DNA of 64,000 nucleotides from Psychrobacter sp. Choline-02u-9 (GCF_002836505.1 NZ_PJBF01000058.1:1-64000); one strand, 5' to 3'; positions 20,343-30,656 are shown, numbered from the stretch's first letter. Made by a program: numbers and translations. The notes: generated from the sequence alone by a model not told the origin.

Positions 20343-21005
20343 ATGTCAAAAAGTCCATCTAAACGTCTGTCAAAAACGACTCGTAAATCAAAGCCTCAAT
20401 CGAGTGCGCCTGTACAGCAAGATCCTAACGAAGAGCCAACCATCGCTAAGCCTATGATTCGTGTCGTGGCGATTCTCTATGATGGTATGCTGATTTTGGC
20501 GCTGTTATTTTTGGTAGGAACGATACTAACCGTCGTTGGTACGCTGTTGACTATGGAAACGGGTACTGAATCCTCACAAGCTCAGTCACTGCCGCTCTGG
20601 TATCAGAACGCCATTATGACGCCATCATTTGTACTGACGCTCGTGGCGTTCTACGGGATATTCTGGCGCCGTGGTGGTCAGACATTAGGTATGCAGACGT
20701 GGCGATTAAAAACGATTAATGATGCAGGTCAATGGTTAACGTGGGGTCAGTCGTTTAAGCGTATTTTGGCCGCTTGTTTGATGCCGCTGATTTTCGGCAT
20801 TATTGGCAGTCTTATTGATGGATCACGCGCCGCCTTATTGGCCAGCGCGTTTCTTGGTTTGGTATTCAACTATGTGTTCTGCCTGTTCAACCCTCGCGGT
20901 CTGGCAGTACAAGACATGCTGTCCAACACCATCACCCTAAAAATGCCAAAAGTAACACATGAAGGGTTATGGCGCGGTTTTAAAAATCGTAAGAAGAAAC
21001 TGTAG
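20343..21005 (+). CDS. RDD family integral membrane protein
   Basis: This is a 220-residue protein with a basic Ser/Lys-rich cytoplasmic N terminus (about 35 residues) and three to four hydrophobic helices. The RDD signature is modified to RVVAILYDGMLILALLF in the first helix, followed by WRRGGQTLGMQTWRLKTI and WGQSFKRILAACLMP, typical of the family. Function of RDD proteins is mostly unknown; some affect sodium/proton exchange. Monocistronic. Confidence 0.88.
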   Translation: MSKSPSKRLSKTTRKSKPQSSAPVQQDPNEEPTIAKPMIRVVAILYDGMLILALLFLVGTILTVVGTLLTMETGTESSQAQSLPLWYQNAIMTPSFVLTLVAFYGIFWRRGGQTLGMQTWRLKTINDAGQWLTWGQSFKRILAACLMPLIFGIIGSLIDGSRAALLASAFLGLVFNYVFCLFNPRGLAVQDMLSNTITLKMPKVTHEGLWRGFKNRKKKL

Positions 21006-21084
21006 TCTGATTTTATTAACGTAATAACTCTTATCGACGTAATAATGTAGTTGTACTAATGATCAATTAATTCAGCTTAAACAG

Positions 21085-22110
21085 TTACATACTAACGCTT
21101 TGAATCAGCCATGCGGTGTAGCCCATAAAGAACAGTACCAATGTGGCACCTGACGTACGACCGAATTGGCGTTTTGTTTTAAAGGCAAACACGCATAGTG
21201 TCACTAGCAATATCGTCAAGACTCCCATCGCCATCACATCACGTGACAGAATCACTGGGTCGGCGGCGATAGGGGCAATAACGGTTGCCAAGCCGACAAC
21301 TGCCAACGTATTGAAAATATTAGAGCCGATGATATTGCCGAGCGCCATATCATGCTCGCCTTTACGGGCAGCTGACAGGCTCGATACCAGTTCAGGCAAT
21401 GAGGTCCCAACGGCGACAATCGTTAGACCAATGATAAGCTCACTAAGCCCCCATAGCGTTGCTAACTCGACAGCACCCCAAACGATAGCGCGTGAGCTAG
21501 CTACGAGCATCAGCATACCGATAATTAAACTGACAATACCACGTGTTACGCTTGGTTCTAGCTTTTCTAAGCTCTCTGAGTTATTTGAGTGCTCTAAGTT
21601 ATTTGAGTGCTCTGAGTCAGCATTAGCCACGACTACATCGTCTTCGTGCTCATGATATCCTTCGCGTATACTCATTATGATCTGTAGTCCTAAGACGGCG
21701 ACCAATAGTATTAATAGTACGATACCATCAACTTGGCTTAATGTCCCATCACGTAGCTGCCAAGCGGCGATGACAGTAATCAGTAGCAGTAAGGGCAAAT
21801 CGCGCTTTACGATGCCTCTACGGATGATAATAGGGCTAATCAATACGGTTGCACCGAGTACCAATGCGATGTTGATGATATTTGAGCCATAAGCGTTACC
21901 TAGAGCCAGCTCAGGGCTGCCTTCTATCGCTGCTAGTACTGATACCACCATCTCAGGCGCTGACGTACCTATACCCAATATTAAGACACCAATCAAGAAG
22001 CTAGGCACACTAAATTTCTTTGCTAGTGCTGTCGCCCCATCAATGAAGACATCGGCACTCCAAACTAAAATTGCTAACCCAATCAGTATTGCAAGCGCTG
22101 CCAACCACAT
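21085..22110 (-). CDS. Calcium/sodium antiporter (CaCA family)
   Basis: This 341-residue inner-membrane cation/Ca2+ exchanger is of the YrbG type, with about ten helices. The two inverted alpha repeats are clear: GIGTSAPEMVVSVLAAIEGSP (first) and AVGTSLPELVSSLSAARKGE (second), with GNAYGSNIINIALVLG and GNIIGSNIFNTLAVVG. The central cytoplasmic loop is acidic and holds a small internal duplication (EHSNN twice), copied at DNA level around 21,590-21,620. The actual ion is not certain. Confidence 0.93.
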   Translation of the reverse strand: MWLAALAILIGLAILVWSADVFIDGATALAKKFSVPSFLIGVLILGIGTSAPEMVVSVLAAIEGSPELALGNAYGSNIINIALVLGATVLISPIIIRRGIVKRDLPLLLLITVIAAWQLRDGTLSQVDGIVLLILLVAVLGLQIIMSIREGYHEHEDDVVVANADSEHSNNLEHSNNSESLEKLEPSVTRGIVSLIIGMLMLVASSRAIVWGAVELATLWGLSELIIGLTIVAVGTSLPELVSSLSAARKGEHDMALGNIIGSNIFNTLAVVGLATVIAPIAADPVILSRDVMAMGVLTILLVTLCVFAFKTKRQFGRTSGATLVLFFMGYTAWLIQSVSM

Positions 22111-22165
22111 CGGTATGTTTCCTTATATATGATGAAAAATATGAGTTTAATAGAGAAAAATTGCA

Positions 22166-22202
22166 TAAAAAAAGCCGAATCTTGATTTAGATTCAGCTTT
22201 CC
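22166..22202 (-). terminator. Intrinsic terminator of panD
   Basis: On the minus strand AAGCTGAATCT/AGATTCGGCTT (one G-U) with a short loop is followed by T7. It lies about 100 bases downstream of the panD stop. Confidence 0.8.
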
Positions 22203-22298
22203 TTTTAGCATCGAGATTTTTAGTAATAATAGCAGCTAATTCAAAGATGTAACTTTGTGTTTATCTTAAATTTACCAAAACCTCACCATCCTGTCATA

Positions 22299-22679
22299 TT
22301 AAGCAACTTGTACAGGAATGATATTTGCTGTGTCTTTAACGGTGTTGTCTTCGTTGCAATAGACCAGTTTTGGCTGATACGTTGACGCTTCAACTTCATC
22401 AAAATGCGCGTAAGCACAAATGATAACGATATCGCCCAAATCTGCCATATGAGCCGCAGCACCATTTAATGAGATAATACCAGAGCCCGCCTCAGCACGG
22501 ATAGCATAGGTGCGAAAGCGCTTACCGTTGGTCACGTTATAGATATCAATAGATTCATTTTCGCGTAGACCAGCAAGATCTAATAGATCGCCGTCGATAC
22601 CGCAAGAGCCTTCATAGTGAAGTTCAGCGTGGGTAACACGGGCACGGTGTAATTTGCATTTAAGCATATTAAGTAGCAT
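22299..22679 (-). CDS. panD: Aspartate 1-decarboxylase
   Basis: This 126-residue pyruvoyl enzyme makes beta-alanine from L-aspartate for pantothenate and Co[10 protein letters not shown] places the self-cleavage site between G24 and S25, the family-conserved position; [14 protein letters not shown] and GDIVII also match. Full length. Monocistronic, with its own terminator. Confidence 0.97.
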   Translation of the reverse strand: MLLNMLKCKLHRARVTHAELHYEGSCGIDGDLLDLAGLRENESIDIYNVTNGKRFRTYAIRAEAGSGIISLNGAAAHMADLGDIVIICAYAHFDEVEASTYQPKLVYCNEDNTVKDTANIIPVQVA

Positions 22680-22779
22680 AGGTTGGTTCCTTGGCGTAAC
22701 TGATATTAATTAACTAAATCAAAAGGTTAATGGGGATAAAACTGCCAAAATAAAAGGTCATTATCATTGAATGACTATA

Positions 22780-23361
22780 TTATTCTGGTAATTTAAAGCC
22801 ATTAATTTGTGAACGTGCTTTTTCGACATCACCATCTAACAACAATGGGAGCGCTTCAAAAGCAGCTGTCAGCGCGCTATCAATCGCAATCTGCTCATCA
22901 GGAGATGCTTTAGAGAGAACGTGTCCACTAACTTTAGACTTGTGACCAGGATGGCCGATACCCACACGCAGGCGATGAAAATCATTGCCAATATGCGGCG
23001 TGATATCACGTAGGCCGTTGTGACCACCATGTCCACCGTCTGTTTTGAGTTTGATACTACCAGCTGGAATATCGAGCTCATCATGAGCAATCAACAATTC
23101 ATCATTTTTGATGCCATAGAAATTTACCATAGGCACCACTGACTGACCAGATTTATTCATAAACGTCAGCGGCATAAGTAAACGCACATCAGATCCATGA
23201 ATCTGCCCACGCCCTGTCACTCCATGAAATTTCTTATCAGGGGAGAGCGTGATATTAAACTGCTGAGCCAAATGATGGACAAACCAAAATCCTGCATTAT
23301 GACGCGTAAACATATACTGCTGACCAGGATTACCAAGACCGACAATAAGCTTTATGGCCAT
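22780..23361 (-). CDS. pth: Peptidyl-tRNA hydrolase
   Basis: This 193-residue esterase recycles peptidyl-tRNA from stalled ribosomes. Motifs are LIVGLGNPGQQYMFTRHNAGF with the catalytic His, PLTFMNKSGQSV, HDELDIPAGSIKLK and GGHGGHNGLRDI. The start is placed at the Met before AIKLIVGLGNPG, preceded by AGGGTG; a 23-codon upstream extension in frame (to 23430) is not family-like. It lies downstream of rplY in the conserved ispE-prs-rplY-pth order. Confidence 0.96.
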   Translation of the reverse strand: MAIKLIVGLGNPGQQYMFTRHNAGFWFVHHLAQQFNITLSPDKKFHGVTGRGQIHGSDVRLLMPLTFMNKSGQSVVPMVNFYGIKNDELLIAHDELDIPAGSIKLKTDGGHGGHNGLRDITPHIGNDFHRLRVGIGHPGHKSKVSGHVLSKASPDEQIAIDSALTAAFEALPLLLDGDVEKARSQINGFKLPE

Positions 23362-23440
23362 AAAAACACCCTGCTTGAATTTGATAAATAGGGGTAAGGT
23401 TTGAGGTACTGATAGACAGTTTATTTTCAAACCTTACTTA

Positions 23441-23476
23441 CAAAAACAGCAGGAGATTTTAATCACCTGCTGTCTT
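23441..23476 (-). terminator. Intrinsic terminator between rplY and pth
   Basis: On the minus strand ACAGCAGGTGAT/ATCTCCTGCTGT is followed by T5. It would end or attenuate the rplY transcript before pth. Confidence 0.8.
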
Positions 23477-23537
23477 ATTGACTAAACGAATGTATCACTA
23501 ACCAGCACAAAATAATGCACTAGTTAGAAATAGTATA

Positions 23538-24218
23538 TTACTCGCTGTCTTTGTTTTCTTCAGTACCGTCGTTTTGCTCAGTTGCTGGTACTTCATCAGC
23601 ATCAACGTCAGCATCAGCATCAACTTCTTCTACTGTTGGTGGCTGCATGTTAACGATAGTACGGTCATGGCCGTCTTCTAGCTCAAGCTCATGAATAACA
23701 ACGCCTTCAGGAAGTTTGATGTCTGATAGACGGAACAAATCACCGATTTCCATGCCTGATACATCTACTTCTAGGTATTCAGGAAGTTGTGATGGTAAGC
23801 AGATAACTTCGATATCAGATACTAGAGTAGATAGTACACCAGCAGCAGCAGTACCAGGCGCATCTTCACGACCAGTGAAATGAACAGGAACGTTCATGTG
23901 GATTTTCTGACCTTTTACAATGCGCTGGAAATCAGCATGCATTGGGAAGCCTTTAGCTGGATGGCGCTGCAAGTCTTTGATAACAGCTTGATGCTCTTCA
24001 CCGTCAACGTTGATAGTCAAGATGTGTGAGAAAAACGCTTCGAATTCTAGTGATTTTACTAGTTCGTTAAGCTTGATAGAGATAGCTGTTGGCTCTTCGT
24101 TACCACCATAGATGATAGCAGGAACTAGGTTCTGCTTACGTAGGCGGCGGCTCGCACCTTTACCTTGTAGTTCAGCAGCACGATCAACGGCGTTTAGTTC
24201 AAAATGATTAATGCTCAT
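23538..24218 (-). CDS. rplY: 50S ribosomal protein bL25 (CTC/TL5 type)
   Basis: This 226-residue 5S-rRNA-binding ribosomal protein is of the long general-stress (CTC) form: N-terminal L25 domain (GASRRLRKQNLVPAIIYGG, LKDLQRHPAKG-like segment, HADFQ) and C-terminal TL5 beta domain (VPVHFTGREDAPG, LEVDVSGMEIGD). The last 35 residues are an acidic Asp/Glu tail. The start is set at the Met before SINHFEL, with AGGAT upstream; a 21-codon in-frame extension is rejected. Confidence 0.95.
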   Translation of the reverse strand: MSINHFELNAVDRAAELQGKGASRRLRKQNLVPAIIYGGNEEPTAISIKLNELVKSLEFEAFFSHILTINVDGEEHQAVIKDLQRHPAKGFPMHADFQRIVKGQKIHMNVPVHFTGREDAPGTAAAGVLSTLVSDIEVICLPSQLPEYLEVDVSGMEIGDLFRLSDIKLPEGVVIHELELEDGHDRTIVNMQPPTVEEVDADADVDADEVPATEQNDGTEENKDSE

Positions 24219-24639
24219 GGATATAATCCTATAAAAAAAATGATGAAGTGTCTGGTCATAAAAAAGTGGATTTGCGACCAATCCACTAATACGTGATGAT
24301 AGCTAATATTATCGTTACGAAGAAAACTCGCAATGTCTAAGCTTAGCCATTTGCTTATAGCAGCGCTCGCTACGATAATTACCATAACGATGGTTGCTGT
24401 TAAGCATGATCAGCACTTTTGATAGTGCTAGCCTAACAAAAACAACGAAAAGGTCAGCACAGGCGCGCATTATACGTGATTCTGTAGCAATAATAAAGAC
24501 CTACGCAAAACGCCTACACAAAACAAAGCGCCAAGTAAGGATACTTGACGCTCTGTTTTTTAACTATTCAAGATGTCTTACTACAGTCATTGCTACTAAA
24601 AATTACTGTAATAGCTGTTTTAAAAATAACTGTATCAGT
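24219..24639. other. Intergenic region between prs and rplY
   Basis: This stretch holds the prs terminator near 24,520-24,560 and presumably the rplY promoter on the minus strand. A small ORF (24394-24690, plus) overlaps the prs end and looks like a shadow. Nothing else was recognised. Confidence 0.4.
24520..24560 (-). terminator. Intrinsic terminator of prs
   Basis: On the minus strand AGCGTCAAGTA/TACTTGGCGCT pairs with one G-U and is followed by TTTGTTTTG. The opposite strand would have a C-A mismatch, so the minus direction is preferred. About 80 bases after the prs stop. Confidence 0.65.
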
Positions 24640-25587
24640 TTAAGCGTCAAACATCGCGCTAATAGATTCTTCGTTATTGATACGGCGTAAGCTTTCAGCA
24701 AGCATCGGTGCAATACTTACCTGACGGATTTTGCTACAGGCTTTGGCTTCAGCAGATAGTGGAATTGTATCGGTCACAACCACTTCATCCAATGCAGATT
24801 CGCTGATGTTTTTCAGTGCGTTACCTGATAGGACAGGGTGCGTGATATAAGCTAAGACGCGACGTGCACCATTTTCTTTCAATGCTTCAGCCGCTTTACA
24901 CAATGTACCTGCAGTATCGACCATATCATCAACGATGACGCAATCACGGTCACGAACATCACCAATGATGTGCATTACTTGTGACTCATTGGCACGAGCA
25001 CGGCGCTTATCAATAATTGCCATGTCGGTATCGCCTAACTGCTTGGCCATCGCACGTGCACGAACCACACCGCCTACATCAGGTGAAACAACCATGATAT
25101 TGTCATAGTCTTGCTTTTGTAGGTCGTTTAGCAATACAGGTGTGCCGTAGATGTTGTCTACAGGGATATCAAAGAAACCCTGAATCTGATCTGAGTGCAA
25201 ATCAACAGTCATTACGCGATCGATACTAACGATGTTTAGCATGTCAGCAACCACTTTAGCCGAGATAGGTACACGAGCTGAGCGTGGACGACGATCCTGA
25301 CGAGCATAACCAAAATACGGCATGACAGCTGTGATACGGCCAGCACTAGAGCGACGCAAGGCGTCAGCCATCATCATGATTTCCATCAAGTTGTCGTTGG
25401 TCGGTGCACAAGTAGGCTGCATGATAAACACATCTTTACCACGTACGTGTTCTTTGATTTCCACGGCAATTTCGCCATCAGAAAAACGCGTGATGTCAGC
25501 TTTACCAAGAGGTATGTGAAGATGATCGGCTACGGTTTTTGCTAATTCTGGGTGGGCATTACCCGTAAAAATCGCCAAATAAGGCAT
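24640..25587 (-). CDS. prs: Ribose-phosphate pyrophosphokinase
   Basis: This 315-residue enzyme makes PRPP from ribose 5-phosphate and ATP for nucleotide, His, Trp and NAD synthesis. Signatures are [49 protein letters not shown], and the PRPP loop [15 protein letters not shown]. Full length. It lies downstream of two tRNA-Gln genes and ispE on the same strand. Confidence 0.98.
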   Translation of the reverse strand: MPYLAIFTGNAHPELAKTVADHLHIPLGKADITRFSDGEIAVEIKEHVRGKDVFIMQPTCAPTNDNLMEIMMMADALRRSSAGRITAVMPYFGYARQDRRPRSARVPISAKVVADMLNIVSIDRVMTVDLHSDQIQGFFDIPVDNIYGTPVLLNDLQKQDYDNIMVVSPDVGGVVRARAMAKQLGDTDMAIIDKRRARANESQVMHIIGDVRDRDCVIVDDMVDTAGTLCKAAEALKENGARRVLAYITHPVLSGNALKNISESALDEVVVTDTIPLSAEAKACSKIRQVSIAPMLAESLRRINNEESISAMFDA

Positions 25588-25696
25588 GACAGAAGTCCTA
25601 TTGATTGACTCAAGCAGCGACCGCTAAGCAGTGTCAAACTGCTCAAATTAAGAAAAGAGTGGTGAAGGTATTGAAGTATACTATTACAGTAAAAAA

Positions 25697-25772
25697 TGGC
25701 AGGGGTAGCTGGACTCGAACCAACGGATGTCAGGATCAAAACCTGATGCCTTACCAACTTGGCTATACCCCT
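25697..25772 (-). tRNA. tRNA-Gln(UUG), copy 1
   Basis: A 76-nt tRNA on the minus strand, acceptor AGGGGTA/TACCCCT, discriminator G, encoded CCA. The anticodon stem TCAGG/CCTGA encloses TTTTGAT (anticodon TTG). Identical to the second copy. Embedded between ispE and prs, a conserved place for tRNA-Gln in gammaproteobacteria. Confidence 0.96.
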
Positions 25773-26012
25773 GTAATGTCTAGGCTATGAACAACTGATA
25801 TATAATAGCGACTAAGTAGTCGTTCTCAATATAGTGTCATGACCTGTCAGTTATCTAAAAAACGGATAAACCGTTTAAAACATAACTTTTCCCTAGCGGT
25901 GTCCATTGCGAACTATACCGAAACTGGGATAACGTTGTCAATGACAATAAGATAAGTGGCTGTCTATAAACCGCTTATACTAGATGTATCTCTAACGCTT
26001 CGTACTAAAAAA

Positions 26013-26088
26013 TGGCAGGGGTAGCTGGACTCGAACCAACGGATGTCAGGATCAAAACCTGATGCCTTACCAACTTGGCTATACCCCT
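26013..26088 (-). tRNA. tRNA-Gln(UUG), copy 2
   Basis: A 76-nt tRNA with the same sequence as the copy about 240 bases away. The whole tRNA plus the few flanking bases AAAATGGC are duplicated while the spacer is not, so this is gene duplication with divergence of the spacer. Confidence 0.96.
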
Positions 26089-26255
26089 ATTGTGGCGACC
26101 TATTATAAGTAAATTTTCAGATTTTGCAAGTCATTTGCGGCTTTTTCTGGTATTTATTCATCATAGGTTACTGCTGGCGCTATTTTAGCAAATTAAAATA
26201 GGCAATCCTACCGTTGTCATTATTTAGATGATAAGAAATCTAAAGGTTGTATATG

Positions 26256-27233
26256 CTATTTTAAGTTTCCAACGACATATGCCGCACAAGGCGCATCTGT
26301 AATCCACTTCGCCACAAGCTTTTTATCAGTGGCTACGCTTGCATCTAGAGGCAAAAATACCGCACTACCAGAACCAGTCATGCGTGGGCGGCTCAGTGTT
26401 TGCGCTTCTAACCCCTGTAGATAACTTAAGGCATCTGCAACAGCAGGAGCAAGGCTTGTGACCACTGGGGTAAAGACATTATGATAAGGCGTAGTGAGCG
26501 TTTGTACATATTCAGCGTATTGGTTTTGGATAGTTGCAACCGATAGGGGCGCGATATCTCGCTGTAGTTTAGGATGCGCAAATAGCTTGGCAGTATTGAC
26601 ATGGGCATTAGGTGTTAAGATTAAGTACTGCTGGTCAGGCAGGTCGATGGCAGTCAATTCTTCACCAATACCCATGGCAATAGCGTCTTGGCCAAAGATA
26701 AATATAGGTACATCCGCACCTACAGTTGCGCCAATCTTTATAAGCTCATCACAGGTAAAATTAAGCTGCCAATTCTCATTGAGCACTAGCATAGTCGTTG
26801 CTGCATTAGATGAGCCACCGCCTAGACCCGCGCCCATTGGCAAGTGCTTATCTAAAGTAACATGCACTTTTGCCAACTGCTCAGGTAAAGTATTTGACTG
26901 TCTGGCAAATGCTAGCAATGCGCGTGCTGCTTTGAAAATTAAATTGTCTTTTATACTAATAGTGATAGCCTCTGCACCATCCAATATCAGTAGCTGATGA
27001 CAGAGTTGATTAGCACTTAATTCACTAGCTATAGTAGAAATCACAGCATCATCACTGACCGAAAAATGCAAGTAATCGCCCCAGTCAAGCAGGCGAAATA
27101 CCGTTTGCAAATTATGATAGCCATCGGCACGTTTACCCGTGATGTGCAAAAACAGATTGAGTTTTGCAGGTGATAAACGAGTAATCGTAGAAGCAGATGA
27201 TGCGGCTATATTTTCAGTCATATTTTTTATCAT
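26256..27233 (-). CDS. ispE: 4-diphosphocytidyl-2-C-methyl-D-erythritol kinase
   Basis: This 325-residue GHMP kinase of the MEP isoprenoid pathway phosphorylates CDP-ME. SPAKLNLFLHITGKRADGYHNLQTVFRLLD is the typical N-terminal region (cut here into its two parts SPAKLNLFLHITG and GYHNLQTVFR), then LPMGAGLGGGSSNAATTML is the ATP loop and RPRMTGSGSAVFLP the third motif. A second in-frame Met (27221) is an alternative start. Between lolB and the tRNA-Gln genes. Confidence 0.95.
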   Translation of the reverse strand: MIKNMTENIAASSASTITRLSPAKLNLFLHITGKRADGYHNLQTVFRLLDWGDYLHFSVSDDAVISTIASELSANQLCHQLLILDGAEAITISIKDNLIFKAARALLAFARQSNTLPEQLAKVHVTLDKHLPMGAGLGGGSSNAATTMLVLNENWQLNFTCDELIKIGATVGADVPIFIFGQDAIAMGIGEELTAIDLPDQQYLILTPNAHVNTAKLFAHPKLQRDIAPLSVATIQNQYAEYVQTLTTPYHNVFTPVVTSLAPAVADALSYLQGLEAQTLSRPRMTGSGSAVFLPLDASVATDKKLVAKWITDAPCAAYVVGNLK

Positions 27234-27310
27234 AAGGTGCAGTTATAAACAGCTATCTTAATTAGCAATAATGATTTTTAGCGTAGTTCATATCATCAAC
27301 CAGTGATGGA

Positions 27311-27943
27311 TTAATGGTTGATCGTCATTACAACTTTGTTGCCTTGAGGCTGTACTGCACTAATTTTACTAGGTAACTTATCCGTACCTTTATAAGTAAA
27401 GTTGGCTGTCCACTCACCATTGACTGAGCTAACTAAACGGCTCTGATCATCCAGTTGTGGCGCACTATCTGAAGGTGCTGGGCGACCAGAAATCCAGTAA
27501 GGCATTTGTGAAATTGGCGCTTGCCAACCAGTAGCTTTCTTTAGCAAGGTTTCAGGGTCGTCAGCGGTCAAGGTACCTGTCTTTTCGCTAACCAGAGTAG
27601 CGGTCTGACCATTGTATTCAATGTTGGTTTTACCAATACCGAGTGCGCCAATTAATTCAATGGCAAATCGGTCATTTTGCTGACCCCATGCATAAAATGC
27701 ACTACCACCTTGAGTACCTGTCGAATCATTCGCAGGTGTCGTCACTCCAATTTTACCGGTAATATTAAAGCTCTCTAGCTTTTTAGGTTGGTCAGCGTTT
27801 TGACCTTGTACCGTCGTTGTCGGTTGGTTGGTCGCGTTGGCTGTTTTTAATGACTGACAACCAGAGGTAATGACCATTGCTGCAGTCATAGCAGTAAACA
27901 GAGCCAATTTATTTGGTTTATAAGAAGTGATTAATGCTGACAT
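27311..27943 (-). CDS. lolB: Outer-membrane lipoprotein LolB
   Basis: This 210-residue lipoprotein receives lipoproteins from LolA and inserts them in the outer membrane. It has a signal peptide (LALFTAMTAAMVITSGC) with a lipidated Cys at about residue 29; the lipobox ITSGC is atypical (no Leu at -3). SFNITGKIGVTTP, GGSAFYAWGQQNDRFAIELIG, PYWISGRP and NGEWTANFTYKG fit the LolB beta-barrel fold. The order lolB-ispE is conserved. Confidence 0.9.
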   Translation of the reverse strand: MSALITSYKPNKLALFTAMTAAMVITSGCQSLKTANATNQPTTTVQGQNADQPKKLESFNITGKIGVTTPANDSTGTQGGSAFYAWGQQNDRFAIELIGALGIGKTNIEYNGQTATLVSEKTGTLTADDPETLLKKATGWQAPISQMPYWISGRPAPSDSAPQLDDQSRLVSSVNGEWTANFTYKGTDKLPSKISAVQPQGNKVVMTINH

Positions 27944-28134
27944 AATAGTTTCTCAAAATGGAAAGATGAACAAAGATATTAGCTTAAGCGTTATTTGTTG
28001 CTCGGTTATGCATGGCTGTTAGCTTCTTATAACGACCTTGTAATTTATAAATGCTTCGTTATTTATAAAAACCTTATCAGCTATCATATCTCTGTGACTA
28101 CAAAACTCGAATAACATATCCAAAATCAGCGCTA

Positions 28135-30105
28135 TTAATACAGCTGTATGCGGTCATTAATATTATGCTGTCCAAATGAGAAGCGCTGCTGCAAGTCGGC
28201 GAGTAATGCCTCAACTTTTTCATTGTTACCTAAGCCTTGGTAGGCGCGCAATAACAGCGTTCCTGAGCGCAGAGTTGGTAGCACATCATAAGGTGTCTGT
28301 AGATAGTCAATAACCTGCTGATAGTTCTCTTTGGCCAATGCATTGCCCGCCAAGACATTTAAGGCTTGCAGATGTAGGTCGTTATCATAACGTGGGTCAT
28401 CATAGCGAATCTGAATAATTGCGGTAGCTAGCGCCAGACCTTGCTCTGAACTGCGCTCATTTGCCAACAGTAACTGTGCATAGCTCAACTGATAGGATAA
28501 ATTGCTAGGATCTAATGCCTGCAAGTGATTCAACAAGGTGCGCTTAACGACATAGTCTTCTTTATCATCTAACAGCTGAGCCCGTGCAAAGAGTAGCATC
28601 TCATTGTCAGGATATTTACGAGCGGCACGAGTTAGTAGACGCAGTGCTTCATCAGATTCGTTTTGTTGCCACAAAATATCGGCTTGCATGACAAAAGTGT
28701 CAGGCGCGAATACCGTGAAGTCTTTGCGCAGCTTCTCTAAAGTCGCGATTGCCCCATCGATGTCATTATCGAGTAATTCAAACGCCACTACCTTTCTACG
28801 CGCTTCTAATACCAAATCCTCTTGCATGACGCCATTGAGATAGTATTTGGCTTGATCGAACAACTGCTGACGCTCAGCACTGATACCCAGATAATAATAG
28901 GCTTGATCAAGATAAGCTGGACTCTTGGCAAGCATATTGAGTAGCTCATCGGCACTAGCGTACTCTTCAATATCCAAGCTCACTAAGGCTGCGAGCAGAG
29001 TAATCTCAGAATCATCACTGAAGCGGCTATGTGCTTCAAGTAGTAACTTCCAAGCTTGTTCGCTTTGCTTTAAATCTAATAGATAGCGAATCTCATATAA
29101 ATATAAGCTTTTGCTATCAGGGTTGCGTAGACGAGCTTGACTGACATAATTGATGACGGTTTCTGCGGTCACAATTTTACGCAATATATCCGCTTTTAAC
29201 GTGATAAAAGGCACATAGTCTGGCTGACGCTCTAGCGCTCGATTAATATGAACAATAGCGACTTCAGGTTCGTTAAACTGATAGAGTAAACCCGCTTTTA
29301 ACACTGACAATGAGGCATTTTGCTCGCTATCTAGTGGCTGCAACGCGGCAAGAAGCTCACGTTTGTCATCATCATTATTTGGGTAAATGCCTATAAGGAT
29401 TTCGCTTAAGTCTGCGCGTGGGTCATAGCGCAAGATGCGGTTTAAAGTCTCGCCTGCTAATATATAGTCATGGGCACGTAAGGCCAAATGCGCGACATAA
29501 AACCACGCAGGCACATGGTCAGGGTTTTGGTCCTGCCATGTCTTGGCAAACTGTAATGAGTCTTCAACCCTTTCGTTACGCAACGACAGGCTAAGCGCTC
29601 TCTCAAACACGGCTGTGGCATCTTCTTTAAAAGACTGTTGCTTATAAATAGAGACCGCACGTCGTTTGTCATCGCGATCGGCAGCAAACTCGGCATCCAG
29701 TAGAGCGTACAAGCTTGGTTCACTCAGCTCAGGTTGCCATAAGCTGGCTGGTGCTAAGCCATTAATATTTTTTACGTTTTCTATAGTAAGCGTATCTTCA
29801 TTATAAGGTGTATCAATCGGAGCACTACTATCATTTACTTTATTGCCATTTGGTTTATCGGCAGTTACCTTATTGGCAGCTGATTTAGTATCGGTAGCAA
29901 CGGATACGTTAGGAATTTTTGTTTCTAGCAATATATCGGGATGGCTAGCATGAACAGGGGCTGCTAAACACAGGCACACAGCTAGAGACAACGCTAGCTT
30001 ATACCGTTGACACAGGCGCTTAATAGCGACATGCAATAAAGCACGGAAGCTAGAGTATTCGCTATAGGGATGTGGTGACCGAAGTAATGACCCAAAAAAA
30101 ATCAT
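28135..30105 (-). CDS. Tetratricopeptide repeat protein, exported
   Basis: This 656-residue protein is made almost wholly of TPR-like helical repeats (for example HDYILAGETLNRILRYDP, PEVAIVHINRALERQPDYV, SDEALRLLTRAARKYPDNE). A hydrophobic segment at about residues 36-53 ending AAPVHASHP looks like a signal peptide with an unusually long basic N-region, so the true start may be internal. The position upstream of lolB and opposite hemA matches the TPR protein found at this locus in Pseudomonas-like genomes. Likely a periplasmic or outer-membrane scaffold; no enzymatic motif. Confidence 0.85.
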   Translation of the reverse strand: MIFFGSLLRSPHPYSEYSSFRALLHVAIKRLCQRYKLALSLAVCLCLAAPVHASHPDILLETKIPNVSVATDTKSAANKVTADKPNGNKVNDSSAPIDTPYNEDTLTIENVKNINGLAPASLWQPELSEPSLYALLDAEFAADRDDKRRAVSIYKQQSFKEDATAVFERALSLSLRNERVEDSLQFAKTWQDQNPDHVPAWFYVAHLALRAHDYILAGETLNRILRYDPRADLSEILIGIYPNNDDDKRELLAALQPLDSEQNASLSVLKAGLLYQFNEPEVAIVHINRALERQPDYVPFITLKADILRKIVTAETVINYVSQARLRNPDSKSLYLYEIRYLLDLKQSEQAWKLLLEAHSRFSDDSEITLLAALVSLDIEEYASADELLNMLAKSPAYLDQAYYYLGISAERQQLFDQAKYYLNGVMQEDLVLEARRKVVAFELLDNDIDGAIATLEKLRKDFTVFAPDTFVMQADILWQQNESDEALRLLTRAARKYPDNEMLLFARAQLLDDKEDYVVKRTLLNHLQALDPSNLSYQLSYAQLLLANERSSEQGLALATAIIQIRYDDPRYDNDLHLQALNVLAGNALAKENYQQVIDYLQTPYDVLPTLRSGTLLLRAYQGLGNNEKVEALLADLQQRFSFGQHNINDRIQLY

Positions 30106-30656
30106 AGATAGCCGTATTCGCCCATGGTTTACCTACACAGATAAGGCAAGTTTGTTTTAATCATTTCAAGTTAGATATTGGCAATATGTACCCATGACAA
30201 ACATTATAAGAGTAGACCGATGAGATAAACAATAGCATCCGTGTTACTCAGATAGTGGCATGTCTGACCGTATGAATATGCTACTAGTAGCGAGTACGTT
30301 ACCAAAGAACGATACTGAAGATAATTAAATATAGATAGGTCTGTCGAACTGAATATTATAGAAATATAACAAGTTAAGATAGAGTAAGCGAATGATCTAA
30401 CATTATATTATTGACCATAAGTCAAAACTCAGCTATTGATTTTATAAATCGTATGAGTAGTTGATTTGTTACATTTGCGACCAGATACAGAGATATGGTT
30501 ATCATAGATGGGTGAGTGTTAATTAAAGCCCGCAATAATGATATAATAGGCGGTTTTTAGGGTCTTCCTTTTTAGCGCTGTCGTCAAAAACTGTCTTTTA
30601 AAAATAATAAGATAGCGTAAGGGGCAACTGAGCGTCATGTTTATGGTCTATCGATA
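30106..30656. other. Divergent intergenic region TPR/hemA
   Basis: A 551-bp AT-rich gap with the promoters of both genes. A TATAAT at 30,542-30,547 is a candidate -10 for hemA, without a good -35. A 6-codon mini-ORF sits right before hemA. Nothing else was recognised. Confidence 0.45.

Noticed and set aside
21143-21655. 170-codon plus-strand ORF
   Set aside because: It is antisense to the clear Ca2+/Na+ antiporter.
23362-23430. N-terminal extension of Pth
   Set aside because: The extra 23 codons are not family-like, and the later Met has a ribosome binding site.
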